A program made the position numbers and the translations under genes. Below, piece after piece: positions 1 to 9,806 of a DNA stretch of 64,000 bases (position 1 is the first letter of the stretch; each line of letters opens with the position of its first letter). A model generated the notes under the pieces. That model saw only the letters and a list, made by a program, of their open reading frames with translations. It ran no database searches and was not told where the DNA came from. Location of the stretch: assembly GCF_902806685.2 (NCBI RefSeq), contig NC_048561.1:4711157-4775156 (forward strand), read 5' to 3'. The DNA comes from Maniola hyperantus (taxonomy: Eukaryota > Arthropoda > Insecta > Lepidoptera > Nymphalidae).

Positions 1-2
1 GA

Positions 3-488
3 GCTCCGGTACCCATCCGCCCCTTACGACACCCGGATGGGAACGTCAGATACCGAGACGAGGACAGAGTAGAGATACTAGCCGTCCACCTCGAGGAACA
101 ATTCAAGCCCTTCCCATCACAGGACCCTACTCACTTGGAGATGGTGGAGAACCGGGTCAAAGACATCCTAGCTGCCCGACCTGTAGCTACAGACTCAATT
201 TTCTTTTCCACAAGAAGGAAGGCCACAAGAAAAACTATCAGAGCGCAACAAAATATTGCGCTCCGAAGGATTGTAAACGCCCCTCGGTACGTAAGGAACT
301 CTACCATACAGAGAGACTTACGTATCGAGGACATAGACAACTTCGTCGAACGGCTGGCCAGGAAGCTGTTCGACCGTGCGGACCAATCCACACACGACCA
401 CTTGCGGGGCATCGCCCCATGGCACGCTCGTCCTCCAGACAGGAAGGCTCTACCTCGCGACCTCGTTCCGAGTCGGGTTGCGAGGTAG
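3..488 (+). pseudogene. Jockey-clade LINE ORF2 relic (RT linker joined to C-terminal tail)
   Basis: The frame is open from the window edge to a stop at 486-488. The first part carries the linker that precedes the reverse transcriptase in Jockey-type ORF2 proteins (a D-G-x-V-R-Y-R-D-E-D-R stretch, then H-L-E-E-Q-F). The last ~80 codons are the cysteine-poor C-terminal tail (R-A-Q-Q-N-I-A-L-R-R-I, then H-L-R-G-I-A-P-W-H). The whole RT core between them is missing, so this is an internally deleted copy rather than an active gene. The same tail, clearly diverged, occurs at 34300-34545, so this is a separate but related family. The 5' part lies outside the window. Confidence 0.8.
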
Positions 489-563
489 AGTAGACGCCTA
501 GTGCCATCGGCCCGACCCGAACGAACCCCATTTATGCCCCGCAAGGGGCTATCAGTAGTAGGA

Positions 564-612
564 ATTGGCGTCACTGGATCACTGGATACTGAGTGATGCC
601 AGTGACGCCAAT
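564..612. repeat. 14-bp perfect inverted repeat (hairpin)
   Basis: Positions 564-577 and 599-612 are perfect reverse complements with a 21-base loop. It sits just after the LINE relic and at the start of the tandem duplication. It could be the end of a small element or a LINE 3' structure. Confidence 0.6.
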
Positions 613-1240
613 CCCTACATTTTGAATGCTGGAAAACAGGTGCATTCAAATGCTTGAATGCTGCTCCATGTACAAGACATTCGCATGCAAAAAAAAAATG
701 TTCGAGCAATAACGCAAGAAGTTTACAACACTATTTTTATATAAACAGGCTATCTCTTCTACTGTATGAGCATATTCGAATGCTTGAATGCTCTTACTAT
801 ATTTAAAATGCTGAGTACTGAGTATACTCTTATGCTAGAAATACCTACTTCATTCATGTATTGAGGAGTAATACGTGTATTTAAAAACTACATTACGAAT
901 AAATACCTGCTATAATTAGAATGGATACTGAGTGATGCCAGTGGCGCCAATCCCTACATTTTGAATGCTGGAAAACAGGTGTATTCAAATGCTGAATCCA
1001 GGTGTATTCAAATGCTTGAATGCTACATGTACAAGACATTCGTAAGCAAAAAAAAAAATTGTTTGAGCAATAACGCAAGAAGTTTACAACACTATTTTAA
1101 TGTAAACAGGCTATCTCTTTGTACTTCTATTGTATGAGTATACTCTTATGCTAGAAATACCTACTTCATTCATGTATTGAGGAGTAATACGTGTATTTAA
1201 AAACGACATTACGAATAAATACTACTATAATTTGAATAGT
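584..1240. repeat. Tandem duplication, ~339-bp period, two copies
   Basis: The sequence from 584 recurs from 923 with only scattered differences. Shared blocks include a G-G-A-T-A-C-T-G-A-G-T start, an A-rich run (about 689-699 and 1049-1060) and a block at 826-915 repeated at 1141-1230. Copy 2 has a small internal duplication near 985-1020. No coding potential is seen in either copy. Confidence 0.85.
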
Positions 1241-1281
1241 CAGTATCGAAATTTACTTACCTACTGAGTGTTAAGTAATAC

Positions 1282-1524
1282 CTATGAACAGCGAATAAGG
1301 ACATGAACATCATCTATTAAATCAACTTTCTGCTTTTCAATTCTTAATACTCGTGCTAATAGTTTTTGACCTTGATAACGAACTTTGAAATACGTATTAA
1401 TTTTATTCTGGGAAATTAAAATAGCCTCGTACTGATCGTAGTCAATAATTTTAACTAAGTGAAGACCGCATAATCTTTTTTCAGTAATAATTATATCTAC
1501 ATGATCTCCAATATTCAAAGGCAT
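1282..1524 (-). CDS. Hypothetical 80-residue protein
   Basis: This is an 80-codon frame starting at an ATG at 1522-1524 and ending at 1282. I do not recognise a family. The protein is compact and alternates charged and beta-prone stretches (G-D-H-V-D-I-I-I near the start, Y-F-K-V-R-Y-Q-G-Q-K-L-L-A-R-V in the middle), which could fit a small barrel domain; that is inference only. It lies 0.3 kb downstream of, and on the same strand as, the spliced gene at 1832-2303, so it could be a further exon or a second small gene of the same unit. Codon use is AT-rich, as in the neighbours. It could still be a chance frame. Confidence 0.4.
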   Translation of the reverse strand: MPLNIGDHVDIIITEKRLCGLHLVKIIDYDQYEAILISQNKINTYFKVRYQGQKLLARVLRIEKQKVDLIDDVHVLIRCS

Positions 1525-1831
1525 GGTGTTGATTTTTAGAGAATACTAAATTATTATTATAAAATGAGTGTATGTTATACACATATTCGGAATGGTCGGA
1601 CTACATTTAAAAACTGATATAAGAACAGCATAGCTCTGATTAATATAGAAATCTTAGATAGAAATTGAGGAAACTATAGGTATAGGTTATTTTTATTCGT
1701 ACAATAAAATCCGAATTGAATTTCGTTTATTTATTTGCATAAACAAATTAGTTTACATAGTTTTTATTCTTAGATAAAGTAAGTACATAGAGGTTTTGTG
1801 AATTACAATAATAATTAATACAACAACAAAA

Positions 1832-2303
1832 TTAGACATCAGTTGAAACGTCAATGTTTGACATATTTCGTTGAATTTTTGCAATGAGGCTGTGAGCACC
1901 ATTATAAATTTCGTCAAAAAGTAAATTTTCATTATCGACGACATATTGTACACAAACGTTTGCATCACATTCACAAAACATTGTATTTCGTAGTTTTTCT
2001 GCGTCAAATATTTCAAGTCTGATTATCTTGGCTCCATTTCTTGGAACTTTTATATATGAATACATCACATTGGTTTTTTTCTTTTTAGGGGTGGTCTGTA
2101 GGATGAGGTCCGATCCATTATTGTTTTCTCTTTGAAAGTAATTACTTACACGTTGAGCAAGGCTCGCATTCGGTTGAAAGTTGAAAAGATCGTTCGAATC
2201 CTGAAACAAAGAATAGGTAGGTATGAGTGATAAAATACTACTAATCAAACTAATAATATTTAAAGGATATTAATAATTAATAAAAATATTTACTTACAGA
2301 CAT
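1832..2303 (-). CDS. Hypothetical two-exon protein, 124 residues
   Basis: An ATG-TCT mini-exon (2298-2303) is followed directly by a consensus donor (GTAAGT, 2292-2297). A good acceptor (polypyrimidine tract then CAG at 2201-2203) opens exon 2 (1832-2200). The junction preserves frame and gives a protein beginning M-S-D-S-N-D-L-F. It has a lysine run near residue 55 that could be a nuclear signal, and a C-terminal half with an acidic, cysteine-containing segment (C-E-C-D-A-N-V-C). No family is recognised. The intron is 97 nt, short as is common in insects. The fit of splice sites and frame is the main reason to believe it is real; only transcript data would confirm it. It lies 4 kb from the polymerase relic at 6426. 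Confidence 0.5.
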
Positions 2304-2305
2304 AT

Positions 2306-3682
2306 TGTTCGTTGCGCCTTCACTCTTCAATCCCGATGTCTAATACTATCTGATTTATTTGTCAAGTTTTTATGAAATTTATATATTTTTGAAATTGTTA
2401 TTAAAGTTCAAAATCCTAGGTATTATTAGTAAACGATGGTTCTTTAAATGGGTATGGAATGTGAAATAGGACTCCACCAGGCATGAAGACGCGGCGATCG
2501 CTCGTATAGCTATTGTGTGGGGGTGACATTCATTTCGCCATTCCGCGGATTTTTCTAAGTTTGTATGCATGGAAAGAGGTTCGATGTTTTTGTAATCGAA
2601 CAAAACGATTGATTTAAATGACTTACTGCATTATGTATGCACAAACAAACTATTCTTATGGTATCACTAGCTTCTTAGCGGATGTCTACGGCATAAAAGC
2701 TATCTGTATACCAATTCCAGCCCGATGCGACCAGTAGTTTGAGCCGCGTGTTGATAGATCGGTCAGTCAGTCAGTATGATATAAAGAAATATAGTAGAAT
2801 AATAATATGTAGATATGGTACCAATGGTACATGTGAAAATAATAAAATTATATGTTCACTCAAACCAGTTAATGAAACCGTTTAAGGGGACTCAGTTCGG
2901 TGCTTTCTTCATACAAACGTAGGAGGGAAAATACAACAATATTCGATATTGTACGCACAAAACTAAGAATTATATCGATTTATCTCGTCATTATCTAGGT
3001 TTATTGATATATAAAACATTGAAAAAAATATTGATTAAAAAGTTACGAGGCTCAAAAGATTCCTATTTTAACACTAAATTAATGACAACTTTGGGCGTAA
3101 ATAAATAAGATTAGGGATATGAAAATTCTAAAACAATTTATCATTAGACGTAGTTTATTTATTCATTAGTTGAAATAACTTTACTTTGCAAACATAAATT
3201 CAGCAGTTTTTTCTCAAAAATACTTTTCCTAAACCCTTATCGCGCGCTTGATTTCGGTGAAAATCATCGTGCCTCTCAACTTTCTCATACAATGTCAAGT
3301 GAAAAGCAAACATGTTACCCACGTGCGCTGCCAATTTCGGTCGAGCGTCCTGCGTCACCTTAACGAAGTATACTTATTGTTTTAAATAATTATTATGTTA
3401 GTAGAGAATATCATAATTCATAACTTAATAAAATATTTGTCCCAGTTCGCGTCACTTGCTAAATGGTAACCTATTCATTTTCTAAGATCAATGCTATGTA
3501 AGCAATAATTATAAGACTAACATTAAGGCTCTTACACATTATCCCGGACATTATAATATACGTATTCTGTTCGTTTGCTCCATCATAACTCATAAACGAT
3601 ATTTTTTTGTGTTTGAAAATTCTTTGTTAATAGTAAAGTGTGACCAAGTAAGAAGATGATATAGAAATCATAATGAATTAGC
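2306..3682. other. AT-rich stretch without recognisable genes
   Basis: No credible coding frame, RNA gene or complete repeat was recognised. The short frame at 2379-2603 on the minus strand has no supporting features. Confidence 0.5.
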
Positions 3683-3872
3683 AGCCCGCTACGGCTTCGC
3701 ACAAGTAGCTTCTTACGACTTTGTAGGAATCTCTAGTTTAAAAAATATATATATATATATAATATAGATTTCTACTGGTGAAAGGATTTTCAAAAATCGG
3801 TCCAGTAATTGCAGAGATTAACCCTCCTACAAACAAACGTACCCAATTTTACCTCTTTATAATATAGGATAG
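3683..3872. repeat. Dispersed lepidopteran repeat fragment
   Basis: It opens with A-G-C-C-C-G-C-T-A-C-G-G-C-T-T-C-G-C and closes with a block reading 'aaatcggtccagtaattgc', then a 'cctctttataatatagga' tail. These phrases are common in dispersed, non-autonomous repeats of moths and butterflies. A TA dinucleotide run (3745-3760) lies inside it. Family assignment is from memory, not from a search. Confidence 0.5.
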
Positions 3873-4084
3873 ATTGTAATTTGCAGATAATGAATTGAGA
3901 AATCTTGCGCGGTAGTGTGATGGAACCTTTTTGTGAAGGAGGGGATTTTTCATGACAAATCATTTTCGCTTTATTTAAGCAATTGAGGCGGGATGTTAGC
4001 GTATCATTGTGCTATCCCGAAGCTTGGATCCTGGTGCCTACTGATAGATTTTCATCAAAGATAATGTAAGTACTTTAATATTTA

Positions 4085-4645
4085 TTCATACATACATAGG
4101 TCAGAATACTCTCAGTATTCAATTAAAGTTTTTTCTTTAATAATTATTATAATATTATGCTATTTATGTGATAATGGTAGCTTGTCGGGGCTATGGTTCT
4201 GGGTTCGATTCCCGGCTCGGTCCAAAAGCTGTTGTCATATAAAACAGATGAATACTAAACTTCCCGTATTTAATTAAACTTTTTCTTTGATTATAATAAT
4301 AGATTATTTAAATGCTAATTGTTAGCTTATAGGAGCACAGTCCTGGGTTCGATCCCTCTGTCCGGCTCAAAAAATTATTGTTATGAAATAGTGGAATACT
4401 AGATTGAACATATCTTCACTATTCAATTTTCTCTTTGATTATAATAATAGATTATTTATATGCTAATTGTTAGCTTGTCGGAGCATGGTCCCGGGGTTCG
4501 ATTCCCCGCCCCGGCTCAAAAAATTATTGTTATGAAATAGCGGAATACTACTTTCTCTTTGATTACAATATTATGTTATTTATGTGCGAATGGCTAGCTT
4601 ATCGGACAATAGTTCCGGCTTCAAATCCCTGGCCGGCTTTTTACT
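4085..4645 (+). repeat. Four-unit tandem array with tRNA B-box-like motifs
   Basis: Four degenerate units of about 125-150 bp run head to tail. Each has an AT-rich stretch ('tttctttgattataata'), a G-C-T-A/T-A-N-T-G-N-T-A-G-C-T-T block and then a G-G-T-T-C-G-A-T-C/T-C-C block at about 4202, 4346 and 4495, with a decayed form at 4619. The last block matches the pol III B box of tRNA genes, and the A-box-like TAGCTT lies about 35 bp upstream. None folds into a clean tRNA by eye, so these are tRNA-like or SINE-head units amplified in tandem, not functional tRNA genes. Confidence 0.65.
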
Positions 4646-4877
4646 ACCATTCCTCAGAGAATTAACATATGAATATAGTTATTACTGAATTACTAGGTCT
4701 ATTCAATTTAATATATGTATTATACCTATTACTAATACGGTACTCCTTACTGAATTTTGTGAACATATACCTATTATGCTCCAGTCCGGTTAATGATGAG
4801 TGGTTTATATTAATTCCTCGATACAATTTAATACTTACTTACTCAGTAATCTAATTTATTATTATTTTTTATTACAG

Positions 4878-5451
4878 GTCCCGCCAAAATGCTGACGTAT
4901 TATTCCCGTCCGACGATGAAGTGATAGAAGCTCGACAGCCTGACACGGAAAAAAGACCGAAAAAGCGCAAGCAAGATATTGAAGCCGGAGAGCCTAGTTC
5001 ATCGTGCGCAAGTCCTGCTCCAGCGCGCTCATCAGCGAAAAAATCCACAAAGCCAACATTTAAGCCCATTCCGCCGCCGACCAAAAAACCAACTGCATAC
5101 GACCTGTTCGGGACCGACAGCGAGGATGACGGAGAGGACGGCGCCCCGACAGCTGCCTCGGGTAAAAAAATTCAGCCAATAGTATCGTATTTTACGAGGA
5201 GATTAGCGAATGGGCATTCGCGTCAATCATTTGAAAATAAGCCCGGAACACACTTTATTGATTTGAAGATATATAAATGTGACGAAATTGAAGCTGTTCA
5301 ACCAGTTAACAGGTGGCGCCATGCTATAATATGCATTAAGAATAGATCCAACGAAGACACGGAAGCATGGCGTCATTTGAGCAATTTTATAATAAGCACA
5401 AGAAAGGAGTACAGAAAATGCTCCCCTACCTTTATAAGTAACTACTATTAA
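4878..5451 (+). CDS. Hypothetical protein, terminal exon of a spliced gene
   Basis: A polypyrimidine tract ending in CAG (4875-4877) opens a 191-codon frame that runs to a TAA at 5449-5451, with an AATAAA-like signal at about 5489. No upstream ATG lies in the frame within this exon, so an earlier exon is expected. The protein has a basic, nuclear-signal-like segment (K-R-P-K-K-R-K), a proline/serine-rich linker, an acidic patch (D-S-E-D-D-G-E-D), and a C-terminal half with ordered-looking sequence. No family is recognised. A V-S-x-Y-F-type motif occurs both here (P-I-V-S-Y-F) and in the spliced protein at 1832-2303 (R-V-S-N-Y-F), which may be coincidence. Confidence 0.45.
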
Positions 5452-5689
5452 ATGTGGGATAATATAAATATTGACTTTGTTGTGGTTAAATAAAACTCGT
5501 GATAACGATTGATCAGAAGGTAAGAATTGGAATGTATTTATTGGAAATAGCTTAGCCTAATATATACAAAAGTAGATCTTAAGATTACCATACGCTAACG
5601 AGTACTTATTGCTATTTATTATATCTAAACCAATGCAGGCGTCGCCGTGTGTAATGGATATGCGCGCATGCACATTACGTCATTACATT

Positions 5690-6425
5690 ATTTCTTGGGC
5701 CGCCCCGCCGCGCCGGCGCGGCGCCGCAGCTCACGCGCCGGCTTCAGTCACTCGTAGCCGCCGTGGTGTGCGGACGCCGTCGCGCGCTCAGAGCCGGCCG
5801 AACACGTCACCGGCGATCCATGTGGAGCGATTTCGTTTGCAGCAGCTTGTGCTTCTGGAGTCTTCGTGCTAGCGTGTTTTGGATGTCATATTGTAACCAT
5901 CAACAGTGTTCGTGATCATCACTGTGCATGTAACCATCAACGCTTTTAGTCATCACTATTATCTCCGAAATACGCTAGCCAGCTCGTCCGGTTGGAGGTA
6001 AGAAATCGTTGCTTATTTTCATAAAGTGTTCATGCCTTCCATGTTGTTTCATTTCTTCCACCGCTCTTGTCCATTAAATAAAGTATTTTCCTTATCCATG
6101 TGTTGTTTGTTGATTTTCTTGTTCCCCGGTAAACCCGAGGTAAAATTGCGGGTAAGGTAAGGTTGTTGGTGGTATTCGACGGCAGGAACGGCGAGCGTAG
6201 GTATTCCGTAAGTATGTAATATAATATGGTAGGTACTCCCATAACTTTATTAATAGGTATCGCTACATAATTATGTAATCAATTTAAAAACTTTACGTCT
6301 AACTATCAACATAAAGTTTACTTTATATTACTGTTATACTTTTTATTTCATTACCTACCTATTATTATTATTGTTAATGTATTGAATATATTAAATGAGT
6401 AAAACTAGTGTTTCTTTTTTTACAG
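5690..6425 (+). promoter_or_regulatory. CpG-rich leader with possible splice donor upstream of polymerase relic
   Basis: 5690-5830 is strikingly G+C- and CpG-rich in an AT-rich neighbourhood. It is followed by a stretch ending in a consensus donor (GGAG|GTAAGA, 5994-6003). The next strong acceptor (TTTTTTTACAG, ending at 6425) opens the polymerase frame. This suggests a promoter plus non-coding first exon and a 428-nt intron. The short frame at 5609-5872 is most likely a G+C artefact. Confidence 0.35.
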
Positions 6426-8046
6426 TTACCCCTGCTACAAAAATAGGTAATATTAATTTAATGAGATGTGAAAATTGTCAAGTTGATATACCTGAAAACA
6501 AAATTCAATATCACTTAAGAACAAATTGACATAAGTCTAAGTGTTTATTGAATACAAAATACGATAACATTGAAATAATTTCCACAGCTTTCAAAAATAG
6601 AATAATAACTTATAAATTAAGTCCTTTTGAGGAATACCTCACACCCGAGGCATTCCTGATAGATAATGAGAAATACGTTTTTAAAATTATCAATAATTCT
6701 TTGAAAACATTTCAGACTGTTAAATTAAACTTTGAGCTTTTTGTTTTCTTTTATCTCCCTAAAACAGGAGAAAAACAGCTGAAGTCATTCAACACGAAAT
6801 ATAGTGTCATATCTAAAGGTACTGATGTTCATGAATTATATTCAAATACAATTCATACATTTGAAAGAAAACTATCTGAGTTTCAACACCGTGAATCTGG
6901 ATGGACTTGTGAGTCAATGAGTCATCTAGAAATAAACATAAATAAGTATTCTCCTTTCAGGGGTGGCACTTACTTAGCTTTACCGAGTGTGATTAAAAAT
7001 ACTAAAAGTTGTATAAATATACGCAACAATGACAATCATTGTTTTTTATGGTCTATAGTTGCTTCATTATTTCCACAAAAGAATAATGTTTGTAGAACTA
7101 GTTAATATCCGCATTATTCAAAAGTATTAAATATAGATGGTATGTCATTTCCACCATCACATAAAGACATTAAAATGTTTGAGAAAACAAATGAACTGAG
7201 TATTAACGTTTATGGATTGGACGATAAACATAATGTGACTGGTCCTTTGTATATAACTACAGTCAGAAAAAGTAACCATATAAATTTGCTATACATTCAG
7301 AAGAATGATAAAGGACATTACTGTCTAATAAAAAATCTTTTGAGGCTAGTAAAACGACAAGTAAATGATCACACAGGTAACATGTATTTGTGCGAGTTAT
7401 GCTTACAGACTTTTGCTAGTAAAACAAAATATACTTCTCACAATTGTAATGAAATATTGACCGAATTACCGGCGAAAAACAGTTATTTACAATTCAAAAA
7501 CTATGAAAGGCAACAAAAAATTAATTTTATTATCTATGCTGACTTTGAAAGTATTCTTAAGAAATGCAATAAAAATAAGTCTGAGAATACTCGATTATAT
7601 GAAATTCATCAACCGTCTTGCTTTGGTTACTATATCTGCTGTTCTCATGATCTCAAATTAAATAAGTATGTTACATACAAAGGATCAGATTGTGTACAAG
7701 TATTTGTAAAATATTTAATTAGCGATATTCAAGAAATTTATCGCATATTGTCTAAGAACCTACCAATGAAACCGTTAACAATTGAACAAAAAAATAGTTT
7801 TGAAAATGCTACAAATTGCTATATCTGTAATAATTTACTTCTTGATGATAAGGTACGGGATCATGATCATATTACTTCAGAATACCGAGGGCCCGCACAT
7901 TCTTATTGTAATCTAATAAACAGAGTGTGTTCATTCGTGCCCGTCGTTTTTCATAACTTGGCAGGCTATGATTGTCATCTTTTTATCACAGAGTTAGCAA
8001 AATATGAAGGTTATTTTAAAATAATACCGAAAACAAAAGAAAACTC
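6426..8046 (+). pseudogene. Relic of Polinton/Maverick-type protein-primed DNA polymerase B (N-terminal half)
   Basis: A frame from the acceptor at 6426 (first ATG 6461) reads through to about 8046 with two in-frame stops (TGA 6527-6529, TAA 7103-7105). Recognisable parts in order are: an N-terminal C-x2-C segment; a C-E-L-C zinc-finger-like motif (about 7390); an exonuclease I motif (Y-A-D-F-E-S, about 7535); a Cys/His endonuclease-VII-like insert (C-Y-I-C ... R-D-H-D-H ... C-N, about 7817-7912); and an exonuclease II-like motif (F-H-N-L-x-G-Y-D, about 7950). This order is typical of family B polymerases of Polintons and related adintovirus-like elements. The polymerase palm is absent because a Tc1-like relic starts at 8047. 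Viral versus transposon origin cannot be decided from this part. Confidence 0.75.
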
Positions 8047-8640
8047 TCCCATTGCTCGACATTCCAATTATGTAGGGCGCGAGCAAATTGAAGATGTTCT
8101 TGTCGGTGATCTACCGTCAGTTTTGGGCCTGTGGTAAGTCTTTTTGAAGTCAAATTAGCTTGCCAACAAGTCTTCGCCAAGCTGTAGACTCACTGACAGC
8201 CACCATACAAAACTATCTGAGCTCCTGGTGGATGTCGATATCAGTCAAATGACGATTTCGAAGAGAAGTTGCCACGATAAAGCGGTCATCTCTCTCTGAA
8301 GTGAACCAGCACCATCCAGTTTTTGGTCTCTGCATGAAGCCTCCAGTCTCCTGAAAGCGTTTGTAAACTTTCGAGACACAAGACTGGCATATGTGGAGCT
8401 GCCGTGCGACAATGTACGGGCTAAGCTCTTGTTGCAGTAGGGAAACATTTCTGCTGCTTCTGTGGGTGAGGTATCCATTATGGTCCAAGGCCACAGGTCG
8501 AATTTAGCAGAGATATGTACTGGTCAATGTGTAACAGCCGATTGATAAGAAAATTCCGATACCATGCGCTTTTACAGGAGGTCAATGTCGCGCAATTCGC
8601 TAGGCATCGAGAAACTGAAACGGTCTTTTTCTTGCTCTTT
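8047..8640 (-). pseudogene. Tc1-like transposase relic
   Basis: On the minus strand, 8494-8213 encodes the paired-like helix-turn-helix region of a Tc1 transposase (S-K-V-Y-K-R-F-Q-E-T-G-G-F, then D-D-R-F-I-V and R-N-R-H-L-T). Past a stop at 8213 the homology continues (V-S-E-S-T-A-W-R-R-L, then P-K-L-T-V-D-H-R-Q-E and L-Q-F-A-R), ending near 8047 at an E-Q-W motif. The catalytic DDE part is lost. The element lies against the truncated polymerase and probably inserted into it. Inverted ends were not found; the right limit is approximate. The fragment at 63668-64000 is from a similar transposase. Confidence 0.75.
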
Positions 8641-8983
8641 CACTTAAAACCAGGAAAGCTCCTGAAATACGGGTCTAATTTTAATTAATTTGGTATTAAT
8701 TTAAAGCTTACAGTACAGCCTTTAAAATGGTACCACTTTCATTAATCTTCAGCAGTCATTTAGTTCCTAAGATCGCTCGTAGCATATCACAAGCAGGTGA
8801 TTCCATAGTTTTGCTCGCGAGTGTAAATTGATTGTTATGAGATAAGTATTTCTAAGCTTTATGTTATAAGTAGGTAATCTATTTTTGTACCTCTGATTTA
8901 TAACGTATTATTTTGTGTAACGGCATTTATTTCCCTTTTTAGTTAATACCATTTTATATTGTTACTTATATAAATGCTTAATG

Positions 8984-9009
8984 TAAGGTAGTTCAGGCAT
9001 AGAAGGCCC
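8984..9009 (+). repeat. Left terminal inverted repeat of the pogo-type element with TA
   Basis: Starts with the TA duplication, followed by the inverted end. It closes on the first AAGGCCC motif (9003-9009). Confidence 0.75.
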
Positions 9010-9806
9010 GGCCGGTTGCAAGGCCCAGTATCGAAAAATTAGAGTTGCAATAGTATTATTCGTTCAACACATCCCGCACACATAGAAGTAGTAGATACAA
9101 CGAGCTGGCAACAACGCTTTGCTACGCACCCGCCGCCATTTTGTTAGTAGCGTTCATACAGTCGGTGCGGGAGGTAGCGTCTGCTCTTCATATATTTTTT
9201 TACGAAAATAAACTTTGTTTTAATTAAGTTTCTTGAGTTAGTCGATGTTTATTCTTATTTGGATGTGAACACAAGTTAACTAGCTGCATGAGAAAGGGTA
9301 AGTTAGTAATTTTATTCCTATATTTATATTTAATATTTTCCGTTATTCTAGAATTTGTACTATGGCTAAGAAGGCCCACGCTTTCCGTTGCTTACAAGGC
9401 CCGTACATCTTATTTAACGTATGAGATGAAAAGGTTGACTTTAATAAATGGTTACTTTAAAGTGCAATTTTAGAATAAACAATGCGAAAGTAAGTCTGTC
9501 TGTCTGTCACCTTTTCACGGCTTAACTGGTGAACCGATTTTAATGAATTTTGGTAAAGTTGTAAATGGGACAGAGCTTAGGCAAATATTTTGCAAAAATA
9601 GAAATAGAAAGAAGTGAAATAAGGGTTAAAAGTTAAAATATATCAATTTTCTTGTTATTATTATGATAATAATGGTTCGTCGGACTAACGGTTGAATATA
9701 AAACATTTTTATTTATTAATTATTAAAGTGTAATAATGAACTATTCATTCTGCCAATGTAACTGAATAAATTTAAACTTTATAAGATATTTTCTTTGCAG
9801 ATTAGA

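Noticed and set aside
4195..4640. Possible tRNA genes (GGTTCGATTCC motifs)
   Set aside because: Only the B-box region fits; acceptor and anticodon arms do not pair convincingly and the units are degenerate, so they are called tRNA-like repeats.
5609..5872. 87-codon ORF in the CpG-rich block
   Set aside because: Arginine/alanine-rich composition is what a G+C-rich sequence gives in any frame; no domain or start context supports it.
8047..8137. Extension of the polymerase B frame to 8137
   Set aside because: On the minus strand this stretch encodes Tc1 transposase residues, so the open plus frame after 8046 is chance.
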